Source: Prevotella sp. UBA3294
GTDB taxonomy: Bacteria; Bacteroidota; Bacteroidia; Bacteroidales; Bacteroidaceae
DNA length: 48,990 nt
Direction of reading: 5' to 3'
NCBI GenBank assembly: GCA_002361535.1
Contig: DETG01000024.1
Location: 1 to 48,990 of the forward strand
Part shown: positions 34,723-43,858 of the stretch, one piece after another
How positions within the stretch are numbered: position 1 is the stretch's first letter
How the letters are laid out: each line of letters opens with the position of its first letter
The notes under the pieces: generated by a model
What the model was told of the DNA's origin: nothing
The model's database searches: none
The model's input: only the letters and a program-made list of their open reading frames with translations
Made by a program: the position numbers and the translations under genes

Positions 34723-36038
34723 CACTTATGTGTCATGATGTCCAGTACGAAGCGGTCGGTCTCATCCATGCCGCGGCTACCGATGGCGGTGAGGTTATGG
34801 ATGCTCTTATCCACATCATCATCAATGATACCCTCGGCAGAAGTGACATATTTATGCTGTATGGCGAGCATGGCACTCATCACCGCAGTACTCACCCCCG
34901 TGGTAAGTTTGAGGGCACACGACGGCTTTGCTCCATCGCAGATCATTCCCGTGAGGTTGGCAATCATATTCTTCACCGAGTAGCAGATCTGTTCGAAGGT
35001 GCCACCCATCAGGTAGGTGATGCCACAACTGCTGCCTGTACTCGCCACCACACAGCCGCAGAGGGCACTCAGCGAACCCAAGGTCTGTTTGATGTAGATG
35101 GCGGTGAGGTTACTGATGATCAGTCCACGGATCAGCTCCTCCTCCGTATTATGGTTCTCCTCGGCGAACACCACCACAGGCATAGTGGCGCAGATACCTT
35201 GATTGCCGCTGCCGCTGTTGCTCATCACGGGCACCATGGCACCGGCCATTCTCGCATCACAGGCACAGCTGGTCACACTGAGCACCTTCGAGAAGATGCT
35301 GTCACCCATGATGCCACGTCCCAAAGGGGAGCACATCGTCTTCCCCAACTGATGACCGTAGTTCTCACGGAGTCCGCTGGCTGCTGCCTCGGAGTTCAGT
35401 CGTTTAGCTTCTAAGATGAAGCGCAGCTCCTCCACATCTGTCTCCGTGGCGAACTCATACACTTTCTGCAGGGTGAGCTGGGGTTCATAAGCCTCAGCAT
35501 CATGTCCCGTGGTGGCATCTCCCTGTGCCATCGGTGTATCGGGCACGGTCTTCTCCTCCCGGATCTCCTTGCCGTCTTTTGCCAGATAGACAAAGTGGGT
35601 GTGGTGTGTCTTGATGCGAGCCTCTGTCTCATGACCGTCGGCCTGGCATACCACATTAATATACAGTTTATCGGGATCGTTCTCTTCCAGCTTGATATCT
35701 ATGCGGTTCTCGGCAATATACCGTTTCCCCTCTTCCACCGCCTCACGGTTGCAGTCGCGCAGCACCTCTAACTCCAGTTCCGAGCGACCGATCAAAGCCC
35801 CCAATGCTATGGCAATGGGCAATCCGATCATTCCCGTTCCAGGTATTCCCACACCCATCGCGTTTTTCAGGATATTGGCACTCAGTCGGAGAAAGATCTG
35901 CTCGGGGCGTTTTCCCAGCAGTTCTGTTGCTTTAGCCACACACAAAGCCACTGCCATAGGTTCTGTACACCCAATGGCAGGCACCACTTGTCGGCGGATC
36001 AATGCGATGATCGCATCTTTTTCTTCTGTAGGAAGCAT
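34722..36038 (-). CDS. L-cysteine desulfidase-like protein (UPF0597/CdsB family)
   Basis: A 438-residue cytoplasmic protein of the UPF0597 family, related to serine dehydratase alpha chains and to the [4Fe-4S] L-cysteine desulfidases. Landmarks are VVPAIGCTEPMAVALC at the N-terminus and GVGIPGTGMIGLPIA. MSNSGSGNQGICATMPVV, LCGCVVASTGSSCGITYL and GMICDGAKPSCALKL follow, with conserved cysteines that could hold the cluster. It should break cysteine into pyruvate, ammonia and sulfide; closely related serine lyase activity cannot be excluded. It lies 70 bp downstream of cbiB on the same strand, so it may be in the same transcript. The length is usual for the family. Confidence 0.85.
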   Translation of the reverse strand: MLPTEEKDAIIALIRRQVVPAIGCTEPMAVALCVAKATELLGKRPEQIFLRLSANILKNAMGVGIPGTGMIGLPIAIALGALIGRSELELEVLRDCNREAVEEGKRYIAENRIDIKLEENDPDKLYINVVCQADGHETEARIKTHHTHFVYLAKDGKEIREEKTVPDTPMAQGDATTGHDAEAYEPQLTLQKVYEFATETDVEELRFILEAKRLNSEAAASGLRENYGHQLGKTMCSPLGRGIMGDSIFSKVLSVTSCACDARMAGAMVPVMSNSGSGNQGICATMPVVVFAEENHNTEEELIRGLIISNLTAIYIKQTLGSLSALCGCVVASTGSSCGITYLMGGTFEQICYSVKNMIANLTGMICDGAKPSCALKLTTGVSTAVMSAMLAIQHKYVTSAEGIIDDDVDKSIHNLTAIGSRGMDETDRFVLDIMTHK

Positions 36039-36108
36039 CGATAGATTTTTTTATGATTTATCATTTATACGTAATGAAGGTGGTTTGGTGTACACACGCA
36101 CCTCATTT

Positions 36109-37053
36109 TTATAATAAATTAATAATCGCGAAGACCACCATCACCATGACAAATTCTGTCCGGCTGTTGATGGCACAGGCCCGTTGCATGTCTCTGCTGT
36201 CAAGGGTTCGCGGGTGGTTTCCGATGAACGGCTTCTCGATGACCTCACCGAAATACGTGTGCGTACCACCGAACTGACAGTCGAGGATTCCAGCCAAGGC
36301 ACTCTCGGGATATCCGCTGTTGGGAGAGGCATGCCTCTTTCCGTATCGCCCTACGAAGGTAATGAGACGTGGTCTGCCTGCCACAAGGATCATCAGCAGG
36401 GCGGTGAGGCGCGCCGGGAGATAGTTGGCAACATCGTCGATACGTGCCGCCACGGTGCCAAACAGACGGTAACGTTCGGTACGATAGCCGATCATGGAGT
36501 CGAGGGTGTTGATCATCTTATACGTCATCATGCCCGGAACACCTAAGAGCAGGAACCAGAACAGGGGGGCCACCACCCCATCGGAGAGGTTCTCTGCCAA
36601 GGTCTCCAATGCTGCCTGACGGATCTCCTGGGCATTCAGCTGTGATGTGTCGCGCCCCACGATCCGTGCCACCTGTCTCCTTCCCTCCTCCGACGACCGG
36701 TCTAAGGCTTCGAACACCATCCGCACCTCCTTGATCAAGGTTGTACCTGCCAGACAGAAGAACACTAAAATACAGGAGAGGATGTAACGAGAGATGGTCA
36801 CCACAGGGTGATCCGACGGCATCCATGAGCCTAATAAGCCGACATCACCGATGATGAACGCCGTAAGGAAGAAGGTGAGAAGGATCAACGCTACTGCCAG
36901 CATGCCCCCCTTCATCCGTCGGTGAGCCCCATGGTTCAGTCGCCGCTCCCCACAGGCAATAGCCTTCCCGAAATATACTACGGGATGAGGAAGCCAGGAT
37001 GGGTCACCCCAACATTTGTCTAACAGCCATCCGATGAGCAGTTGATAGTCCAT
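36109..37053 (-). CDS. cbiB: adenosylcobinamide-phosphate synthase CbiB/CobD
   Basis: A 314-residue integral membrane protein of cobalamin synthesis that joins aminopropanol phosphate to adenosylcobyric acid. Family landmarks: LLDKCWGDPSWLPHPVVYFG at the N-terminus, GRDTSQLNAQEIRQAALETLAENLSDGVVAPLFWFLLLGVPG in the middle (GRDTS and ENxxDGVVAPLF are diagnostic), then RIDDVANYLPARLTALL and AGILDCQFGGTHTYFGE. About five hydrophobic segments are present. It starts 6 bp after the stop of the cobC-like aminotransferase, so the two are translated from one message. The length matches the family. No other corrin genes are in the window. Confidence 0.94.
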   Translation of the reverse strand: MDYQLLIGWLLDKCWGDPSWLPHPVVYFGKAIACGERRLNHGAHRRMKGGMLAVALILLTFFLTAFIIGDVGLLGSWMPSDHPVVTISRYILSCILVFFCLAGTTLIKEVRMVFEALDRSSEEGRRQVARIVGRDTSQLNAQEIRQAALETLAENLSDGVVAPLFWFLLLGVPGMMTYKMINTLDSMIGYRTERYRLFGTVAARIDDVANYLPARLTALLMILVAGRPRLITFVGRYGKRHASPNSGYPESALAGILDCQFGGTHTYFGEVIEKPFIGNHPRTLDSRDMQRACAINSRTEFVMVMVVFAIINLL

Positions 37054-37059
37054 TATTGA

Positions 37060-38097
37060 TCATTTAAAGGGAACGGAGGACGAGGGGGCGAGAAGAAGTC
37101 CCATGGCCTTCACCAACAGGTCATTTTCCTCGGGTGTCTGTGCCGCCACACGGATATAATGGTTGTCGAGACCTACGATGTTGTGACATGAGCGCACCAG
37201 GATCCCATAGCGATCCACCAACCGACGTTTGATCACCAAGCTGTCGGCATCTGCCATCCTCACCAGCATGAAGTGGGTCTGTGTGGGCATCACCTCTATC
37301 GAATCGATCTGGTTCAGGTTGTCACGCAGTCGCTGTGCCTCCTGTAGATAGCCATCCATGTCGAAATGGAAATCAGCATGGTGCTCAAGGATATAGCCAC
37401 AGGCCACCCATGCCAGTGCGTTCACGCTCCAAGGCATCTGCGACATACGCAGACTGCGGATAAAATCTTCCTTTCCAGTGACATAGCCTAAGCGCAGACC
37501 GGGAATGCCGTACTTCTTCGTCATCGAGTGCAAGAGGATCACATTCCCTAAATGGGCAGCCTCCCGGGGGTCTATCAGTTCCTCCTTGCAGAAAAACGCA
37601 TAGCTCTGATCGATAACGAACAGCGTGTGGGGATGATCGAAGGCGGCCTTCACAACCTGTTCTTTCGCTATCACCCGTCCGGTGGGATTGTTGGGGTTAC
37701 AAAGCCACACCATATTCATCTCGTCATGAATCTCGTCGAGCGAATGGATAGTCGTCACGTCTGAGCCATGTAGCCAGCAGGCATCACCATACTCACTGAA
37801 GGTGGGCACGAGCACTGCCGAACGGGATCCCCCTCCCGCAGTCTGGGCGATGAGATAGATGGCCTCGGTGGCACCACTGGTGATCAGTGTCTCCTCCGGA
37901 CGGTTCCTCAGGATGGCACTCAACACCCGTTCCGTCTTGATGGTTTCTGCCGGTGGGTAGTGGTCGATGACATCCATCGCTGCCTTGAGATGTTCTTTCA
38001 AACCATCCATCTGGATATAAGGACACAGATTAGAGCTGAAATTGTGCTTGATCACCCCTTCATATTCATAAATATCATCTCCATGTGCTGTAATCAT
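37060..38097 (-). CDS. CobC-like PLP aminotransferase (threonine-phosphate decarboxylase)
   Basis: A 345-residue fold-type I PLP enzyme. From the ATG at 38097 it opens MITAHGDDIYEYEG, the usual start of threonine-phosphate decarboxylases, rather than the upstream MYICS. Active-site parts are LITSGATEAIYLIA, NPNNPTGRV, VIDQSYAFF and SMTKKYGIPGLRLGYVTG, where the lysine holds PLP. Histidinol-phosphate aminotransferases look similar. The tight coupling to cbiB, six bases downstream, favours the cobalamin role: making aminopropanol phosphate for the nucleotide loop. A TATATTTG box sits only five bases before the start codon. Confidence 0.82.
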   Translation of the reverse strand: MITAHGDDIYEYEGVIKHNFSSNLCPYIQMDGLKEHLKAAMDVIDHYPPAETIKTERVLSAILRNRPEETLITSGATEAIYLIAQTAGGGSRSAVLVPTFSEYGDACWLHGSDVTTIHSLDEIHDEMNMVWLCNPNNPTGRVIAKEQVVKAAFDHPHTLFVIDQSYAFFCKEELIDPREAAHLGNVILLHSMTKKYGIPGLRLGYVTGKEDFIRSLRMSQMPWSVNALAWVACGYILEHHADFHFDMDGYLQEAQRLRDNLNQIDSIEVMPTQTHFMLVRMADADSLVIKRRLVDRYGILVRSCHNIVGLDNHYIRVAAQTPEENDLLVKAMGLLLAPSSSVPFK

Positions 38098-38152
38098 GCT
38101 GCAAATATACAATTTTATTTGGAAAATGTGTGGATTATTGCGCGTTTTTCAT

Positions 38153-38160
38153 TACTTTTG
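38153..38160 (+). promoter_or_regulatory. TACTTTTG -7 box upstream of rbfA
   Basis: TACTTTTG fits TAnnTTTG and ends 22 bp before the rbfA ATG at 38183. It supports that start over the longer frame starting at 38096. No well-spaced TTTG was found. Confidence 0.5.
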
Positions 38161-38182
38161 CAATCAAAAAAGAAGTAGAACG

Positions 38183-38518
38183 ATGCAAGAAACAAGACAA
38201 AATAGGATTTCCCGACTGCTTCAGAAGGAACTCAGTCTGATTTTTCAGAGTCAGACAAGGATGATGCACGGGGTGATGGTGAGCGTGACACGTGTGAAGA
38301 TCTCACCCGATCTGAGTATTTGTACCGCCTATCTCAGTATCTTCCCCAGTGAGCGTGGACAGGAACTGATGCAGAATATCCAGAAGAACGAGAAGACGAT
38401 ACGCTACGAACTGGGGACGAGGGTGCGCAACCAACTGCGCATCATCCCCGAACTGCGCTTCTTCATCGATGACTCGTTGGACTACATCGAGCATATCGAT
38501 GAGTTATTGAAAAAATAA
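38183..38518 (+). CDS. rbfA: ribosome-binding factor A
   Basis: A 111-residue protein needed for maturation of the 30S ribosomal subunit, where it binds the 16S rRNA helix 1 region. The sequence ETRQNRISRLLQKELSLIF at the N-terminus, VSVTRVKISPDLSICTAYLSIF in the middle and LRFFIDDSLDYIEHIDELL at the end cover the whole KH-like RbfA domain. The start MQETRQNR at 38183 follows a -7 box; the frame is open further upstream but without family similarity. The next gene, an FtsX permease, begins 58 bp later after an 8-bp-period spacer. Confidence 0.93.
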   Translation: MQETRQNRISRLLQKELSLIFQSQTRMMHGVMVSVTRVKISPDLSICTAYLSIFPSERGQELMQNIQKNEKTIRYELGTRVRNQLRIIPELRFFIDDSLDYIEHIDELLKK

Positions 38519-38576
38519 CGTCGTTCCCAATCCTCGTTATATCGTTATTTCGTTATTTCGAATCATTTAGAATCAA

Positions 38577-39809
38577 GTGAACTTTCCCTTCTATATCGCC
38601 AAACGCTACCTGTTCTCCAAGAAGAGCACGCATGCCATCAACCTGATCAGTGCGATCAGCGTGATCGGTGTGGCTGTAGCCACCATGGCCTTGGTGGTGA
38701 CACTCAGCGTATTCAACGGCTTCCACGATATGGTGGCAACCTTCTTCACGGCTTTCGATCCGCAGCTGAAGATCACACCGGCAAAGGGAAAGACAGCCCC
38801 CGCCGATGATCCTATCCTCACGGAGATCCGACAACTGCCTGCCGTGGATGTGGCCACCGAGAGCGTGGAAGACAATGCGCTGGCTGTCTATCAGGGGCGG
38901 CAGGCTATGGTGGTAGTGAAGGGCGTTGACGATAACTTCGCTGAACTCACCCATATCACCGAGATCCTCTATGGCGACGGGGAGTTCGAGCTGCATGCCG
39001 CCAACCTGCAATATGGGGTGCCTGGTCTCCGACTGGCATCGGTCTTAGGCACAGGGGCCCGGTGGAAAGACTACCTGAAGATCTATGCACCGAAAAGGGA
39101 GGGACAGTTGGATCTGACAGCCCCCGAGGAGGCGTTCGTCGAAGACTCCCTGCTCTCCCCCGGCGTGATTTTCTCGGTGAAACAGTCGAAATACGATAAG
39201 AACTATATTCTCGTACCCATCAGCTTCGCACGTAACCTGTTCTGGCAGGAAGGGATGCTCTCTTCGTTAGAGCTGCGCCTCAAGGCCGGCAGCGATCTCG
39301 ATGAGGTGAAGAAACAGATGCGGCAGATTGCCCAAGGTAAATATAAGGTGGAAGATCGCTATGAACAACAGGCCGACACCTTCCGAATCATGCAGGTGGA
39401 GAAATTCATCGCCTATATCTTCCTCACGTTCATCCTCGTGGTGGCCTGCTTCAATATCATCGGCTCACTCTCCATGCTCATCATCGACAAGAAAGACGAT
39501 GTGGTGACACTGCGGAACCTCGGGGCTTCCGACAGTCAGATCATCCGCATCTTCCTTTTCGAGGGACGTATGATCTCGGCATGCGGAGCCGTCATCGGTA
39601 TCCTCATCGGACTCCTTCTCTGCTGGATACAGCAGACGTTCGGTGTGGTGAGCCTCGGACAGTCGAGCGGCTCGTTCGTCGTGGATGCCTATCCCGTGAG
39701 CGTGCACCCCACGGACATCATCCTCATCTTCTTCACCGTCCTCATCGTGGGCTTCCTCGCTGTGTGGTATCCCGTGAGGTACTTTGCGCACAAATTGATC
39801 ATTGAATAA
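38577..39809 (+). CDS. LolC/LolE-like FtsX-domain permease
   Basis: A 410-residue inner-membrane protein of the lipoprotein-releasing permease type. It has one N-terminal helix (INLISAISVIGVAVATMALVVTLSVFNGF), a large periplasmic domain of about 220 residues, and three C-terminal helices of the FtsX domain (YIFLTFILVVACFNIIGSLSMLIIDKKDDVVTLRNLG, ACGAVIGILIGLLL and IILIFFTVLIVGFLAVW). The translation start is a GTG, giving NFPFYIAKRYLFSKKS, which is the usual family opening; no ATG upstream fits. It should pair with a LolD-type ATPase to move lipoproteins to the outer membrane, but no ATPase gene is adjacent. The last codons lie inside a heptad repeat. Confidence 0.87.
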   Translation: MNFPFYIAKRYLFSKKSTHAINLISAISVIGVAVATMALVVTLSVFNGFHDMVATFFTAFDPQLKITPAKGKTAPADDPILTEIRQLPAVDVATESVEDNALAVYQGRQAMVVVKGVDDNFAELTHITEILYGDGEFELHAANLQYGVPGLRLASVLGTGARWKDYLKIYAPKREGQLDLTAPEEAFVEDSLLSPGVIFSVKQSKYDKNYILVPISFARNLFWQEGMLSSLELRLKAGSDLDEVKKQMRQIAQGKYKVEDRYEQQADTFRIMQVEKFIAYIFLTFILVVACFNIIGSLSMLIIDKKDDVVTLRNLGASDSQIIRIFLFEGRMISACGAVIGILIGLLLCWIQQTFGVVSLGQSSGSFVVDAYPVSVHPTDIILIFFTVLIVGFLAVWYPVRYFAHKLIIE

Positions 39810-39842
39810 TTGACAATTCACCATTGATAATTGACAATTGAT
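39801..39842 (+). repeat. heptad spacer AATTGAC, 6 units, ending exactly at an ATG
   Basis: Six units (ATTGAAT, AATTGAC, AATTCAC, CATTGAT, AATTGAC, AATTGAT). The permease stop codon (39807-39809) lies at the first unit boundary, and the last unit ends on the base before the ATG at 39843. Confidence 0.88.
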
Positions 39843-41744
39843 ATGAAGGAAAGAGTATTTTATCTGGTAAGAATCTACATCTTCATGGTGCTGGCACTGA
39901 TCCTGGCAAAACCATGCTTCATGCTGTATAACCATGCCAACCATCCGTTCACAACCCACGAGGTGATGCAGGTAGTGAGCCACGGCATCACCCTCGACCT
40001 CTCCACGGCGCTATACCTCGTCGTGGTTCCTTTCCTTGTCATCCTCCTGTCATTATGGCTGTGGAACTGGAACCCCCTGCGGCAGCTGCTCAAGGGCTAC
40101 TATGCCTTGGCGGCCTTCGTGCTGGCACTCGCCTTTGTGGCCGACACCAGTCTGTATGAGTTCTGGGGCTTCAAGCTCGATGCCTCGGTGCTGCCATACC
40201 TGAGCACCCCGAAGGAGGCCTTTGCCAGTGTGTCGTTCTGGTATCTCCTCGTGCGCATCCTCGTCATCGCACTCGTCACATGGCTCCTCTATAAGATCAT
40301 GGTGATACTCACCCCGGTGGAACGGGAACGCCGTCGGAGCATCCGGCAGATCGGATATGCCAGCCGCCGCTCCCAGAAAGGTTGGTTCTTCATCTCTCCC
40401 ATCAAGCATGGCGGCACGCGCCTCCTCGCCACCTTAGGGGGCCTGCTGCTGATCCCCCTGTTTGTCATCGGCATGCGCGGAGGCACCAGCGTGTCAACGA
40501 GCAATGTCGGACAGGTATATTTTTCACAGAACCAGTTCCTGAACCATTCAGCGGTGAACCCGGTGTTCAGCTTCCTCTCCTCCTTCGGCAAGACTGCCTC
40601 GGTGAAAGAGGAGAAGCACGAATATCAGTTCTTCAGCGAGAAAGAGTGCAAGAAACTCCTGGAAGGTGTCTTCGACACACGCAGCGAAAGCCCCGATGCC
40701 TTGCTCACCACCAAGAATCCCAATGTCCTGATAGTCATCATGGAGGGCTGCGGCAGCATCTTCACCGAGGCCAACGGCAACGGGCATGTCACGCCCAACC
40801 TCACGAAACTGTCTGCCGAGGGCATCTATTTCACCAACTGCATCGCCAACAGCTGGCGCACCGACCGCGGTATGGTGAGCATCCTCAGCGGATACCCCGC
40901 CTTCCCTAACCAATCGGTGATGAAGATGGCACAGAAATGCGAGACACTGCCCTCCATCGCACGCACCCTCAAGGGCAAGGGCTATGCCACCACGTTCCTC
41001 TACGGCGGCGATGCCAACTTCACCAACGCACGCGGCTACCTCACCAGTACCGGTTTCGAGAAGATCATCAGTGAGGATGATTTCTCCAAGGAGGAACGCG
41101 GCGACTCGAAATGGGGCGTGAACGACTGGGTGGTGTTCGGACGACTGCTTGATATCGTCAAACAGCAGGCAGGCTCTGCCAAGCCATGGTTCACCACCAT
41201 GCTCACCCTGAGCAGCCATGAGCCTTGGGATGTGCCCATGAAGAAGAAGTTCGACGACAAGATCCAGAACGCTTTCTATTTCATGGATATCTGCTTAGGC
41301 GACTTCATCAACAAACTGAAGAAGACACCCGCCTGGGAGAACACCCTCGTGGTGATCCTCCCCGACCACAGTATCCAGTATCAGGACATCGATCAGACCA
41401 AAGCCATGCGCAACCGCATCCCCATGATCTGGACGGGAGGAGCCGTGGCACAGGCTAAACGCATCGGAATGGTCTGCAACCAGACCGATCTCGCCGCCAC
41501 CCTCTTCGGACAGATGGGGATCCCCCACGATGATTTCACCTTCAGCCGTGACATCCTGAGCAAGACCTACCAACGGCAGTTTGCCATGAACAACTGGACA
41601 GAAGGCTTCGCCACCTTCGATGCCTCCGGCTTCAATGCCTATAACCTGAACAGCAAGACAGTCATTGCCGGAAAAGAGGGCAACGCCATCGAGACTGGAA
41701 AGGCTATCCTGCAGGTGACAAGCGAGGATCTGAGGGAGAGATAA
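39843..41744 (+). CDS. LTA-synthase-type membrane sulfatase
   Basis: A 633-residue membrane enzyme of the alkaline-phosphatase/sulfatase superfamily. About five N-terminal helices (residues 1-215, for example VRIYIFMVLALILAKPCFML) are followed by a periplasmic sulfatase fold. NVLIVIMEGCGSIF holds the metal-binding Glu. NSWRTDRGMVSILSGYPA has the catalytic Thr in the position used by lipoteichoic-acid synthases. TLSSHEPWDVP and VVILPDHSIQYQD give the remaining metal ligands. In Gram-negative bacteria such proteins transfer phosphoglycerol or phosphoethanolamine to glycans or lipid A. The acceptor here is unknown. The start at 39843 follows a heptad spacer; a TTG at 39831 is a less likely start. 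Confidence 0.87.
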   Translation: MKERVFYLVRIYIFMVLALILAKPCFMLYNHANHPFTTHEVMQVVSHGITLDLSTALYLVVVPFLVILLSLWLWNWNPLRQLLKGYYALAAFVLALAFVADTSLYEFWGFKLDASVLPYLSTPKEAFASVSFWYLLVRILVIALVTWLLYKIMVILTPVERERRRSIRQIGYASRRSQKGWFFISPIKHGGTRLLATLGGLLLIPLFVIGMRGGTSVSTSNVGQVYFSQNQFLNHSAVNPVFSFLSSFGKTASVKEEKHEYQFFSEKECKKLLEGVFDTRSESPDALLTTKNPNVLIVIMEGCGSIFTEANGNGHVTPNLTKLSAEGIYFTNCIANSWRTDRGMVSILSGYPAFPNQSVMKMAQKCETLPSIARTLKGKGYATTFLYGGDANFTNARGYLTSTGFEKIISEDDFSKEERGDSKWGVNDWVVFGRLLDIVKQQAGSAKPWFTTMLTLSSHEPWDVPMKKKFDDKIQNAFYFMDICLGDFINKLKKTPAWENTLVVILPDHSIQYQDIDQTKAMRNRIPMIWTGGAVAQAKRIGMVCNQTDLAATLFGQMGIPHDDFTFSRDILSKTYQRQFAMNNWTEGFATFDASGFNAYNLNSKTVIAGKEGNAIETGKAILQVTSEDLRER

Positions 41745-41759
41745 GAAGAGAGAGGATCA

Positions 41760-43736
41760 CTATAACTTCCAACGTATTTGTAGTTCAAGGGAAGGTAAAG
41801 AGGAGGAGTTCACCTGTTGGTAACCACTGCCAATGACGGATCGGTCGAAATAGTTGATCACGGCTACCCGAGCATGGATCATGAATTTCTCCGATAATTG
41901 TGCCCGCAGCAGTAACGAATATCGGATTCCTCTGCCATAGACCACTGGGAACGAGAAATTGTAAAGCATGCCGCGCTCATAGAGGTACATTCTGCTGTCG
42001 TAATCATCCGTGTGGAAATAGGCAGCGGCAAGATGAGTATGGAATATCTTATTCATCTTCCAGTTGACCAACTGACTTAATGTCCACCCTCTGCTGTTAT
42101 TCTCATTCTTTATACATGCGAAATCCACTTGTGTCTTGGTGGAGACCATAGTTCCATCGTAACATACTGCCACCCTTCCGCGATGTTCCTGTCGGGAGTA
42201 AAGGGCTGATTTCTGTTCATCATCCTTTTCCTTTATACGCAGACGGTAACGAGTAGAGAGATTCCAGTTGCCTGTCAAATACGACAAGCTGAGCAGATAA
42301 TCCTGATGATAGGATGAGGCCGATGCCTGGTAACGCGGCCATGCGAAATAAGCCACATCAGCATAGGCAGATGCCAGGAGCTTCCGCGAAGGCTGCCAAT
42401 GCGCTCCTACATACAGTCCGCTTTCATTCTGCACTCTGCCTCCTTCACTGAATGCCTGTGCCTGCAATGACGTATATCGCATACCATAGAAACGTTGCAG
42501 CACCATCATACTGAGCTCTGATGACATTCGTATTTGGGTAGTGTTTAAGGTGGCGAGAGTACCTTTGCGATCAATAGCGGTCTCCCCGTGGAATGACAAG
42601 CGGTGATGGGTATATCCATAGTCAATACTCATATTCATGAAATCACTCCCTTGAGGATAATAGCAACGGTAAACAACTTTCGTGTTAGGTCTTAGTGGTC
42701 GGCTAAGGTGAGAATAGACCAAGTTCATAGCCGCATGCCATGCCCCGTTCTTATAGCTCACAGCCGTCCCCGCTGTGGTCAGGAAGGTATTGTTCTTTTT
42801 CCTTAGTTCACTGGCAGTACGATGGTAACCTCCTTCCACGAGGGCGGAGATGCTAAGAGTGTCGCTGTTCAGGGTGCCATCCACAGGACGGTAAGATAAG
42901 AAAGGTGTTACCTGTAGGCTCCTTGACAGCTGAATAGTTGCAGCCATACCTTGCAAATAGTTCGCTGAAGAAGCTGAAGAATGAGCACGTAGAATTTGAC
43001 GCTGTCTGCCTAATGAGGTCAGTGCTGCTGACTTCCCCAATAAGAAATCACTGTTCATGACCAGTCCCATACCCATGCTCATTCGATATTTACCGGCTAC
43101 AAGTGTTTTTATGATCCCTACACGATGGCACATCAAATAAAAAGAATAGAAATCATAGCCCATTGAATTCCTATTGCTAAAGAATGGCTCACCCGAATCC
43201 TTTGCGCCTATCAATCCTGCACGCCAATGGTCCCCTTGACGAAACGCATAACGAAGCTGATGTCGGTATCGATCACCTAAATAGCCACTGCGGTCTCCAT
43301 TCCGTTCATAAAGTGGAACCTTGATCGTAGCCATCACCTCATGATGCCCCCGGCTTTCTGACAGATGCTCCTTCTCCTCCTCACCCAAGAACACAAAACA
43401 CTGTAGTAAGCGCCTCTTTATTGCATCGAGTGACTCAATCATGGCTAATTCACCAAAACTCTTTATCGGTGCATAACGATAGAGATAGACACAGATATCC
43501 TCAATCTCTTCGTCGGAAAGAAAAGGCAATTGTGATAGTTGTTCCTTTGTGGCCGTATTCAGGTTAAACGGATGTTGTTCCAGATCATATAGCAGGTCAC
43601 TCATCTCTTCCCATTGTGCCGATTCCATTTCATCTGGGTCATACAATTGATGGTAATCATTTTCCCACGACTGCGCGGAAAGAAAATGACAAGGAAAACA
43701 AAGCAGGCAAAATGTCCACAATAATGACTTTTTCAT
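41760..43736 (-). CDS. helix-hairpin-helix outer-membrane barrel protein
   Basis: A 658-residue exported protein. The start at 43736 gives the signal peptide KKSLLWTFCLLCFPCHFLSAQ. It fits a promoter at 43827-43858 that would put transcription start near 43820, only a few bases above the earliest in-frame ATG. Residues about 45-110 are a ComEA-like helix-hairpin-helix domain (FNLNTATKEQLSQLPFLSDEEIEDI, then KSFGELAMIESLD). From about 130 to the end the sequence alternates aromatic-capped strands (GLIGAKDSGEPFFSNR, SMGMGLVMNSDFLLGK, YADVAYFAWPRYQ) and ends LELQIRWKL, as in a large beta-barrel. This layout is widespread in Bacteroidota. A link with DNA uptake has been suggested only from the HhH domain. 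Confidence 0.82.
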   Translation of the reverse strand: MKKSLLWTFCLLCFPCHFLSAQSWENDYHQLYDPDEMESAQWEEMSDLLYDLEQHPFNLNTATKEQLSQLPFLSDEEIEDICVYLYRYAPIKSFGELAMIESLDAIKRRLLQCFVFLGEEEKEHLSESRGHHEVMATIKVPLYERNGDRSGYLGDRYRHQLRYAFRQGDHWRAGLIGAKDSGEPFFSNRNSMGYDFYSFYLMCHRVGIIKTLVAGKYRMSMGMGLVMNSDFLLGKSAALTSLGRQRQILRAHSSASSANYLQGMAATIQLSRSLQVTPFLSYRPVDGTLNSDTLSISALVEGGYHRTASELRKKNNTFLTTAGTAVSYKNGAWHAAMNLVYSHLSRPLRPNTKVVYRCYYPQGSDFMNMSIDYGYTHHRLSFHGETAIDRKGTLATLNTTQIRMSSELSMMVLQRFYGMRYTSLQAQAFSEGGRVQNESGLYVGAHWQPSRKLLASAYADVAYFAWPRYQASASSYHQDYLLSLSYLTGNWNLSTRYRLRIKEKDDEQKSALYSRQEHRGRVAVCYDGTMVSTKTQVDFACIKNENNSRGWTLSQLVNWKMNKIFHTHLAAAYFHTDDYDSRMYLYERGMLYNFSFPVVYGRGIRYSLLLRAQLSEKFMIHARVAVINYFDRSVIGSGYQQVNSSSLPSLELQIRWKL

Positions 43737-43826
43737 AGTTGAATGATTTAAGTTTGACATGAACGGGAATGAGTCCCGCAGGTTACATAAAGGGACCGAT
43801 GCTCCACATCTCACCCTTTATGAGGG

Positions 43827-43858
43827 CAAAGGTACGAATAAGTGAGCAAAAATGCAAA
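43827..43858 (-). promoter_or_regulatory. divergent promoter of the HhH barrel gene
   Basis: On the minus strand: TTTG (43855-43858), a 20-bp spacer and TACCTTTG (43827-43834). The spacer holds GCTCACTTATTCG, the same block found in the plus-strand promoters at 15707 and 43938. Confidence 0.78.

Noticed and set aside
40548..41219. 223-codon minus-strand frame within the sulfatase gene
   Set aside because: Antisense to a well-supported coding sequence, no similarity recognised.
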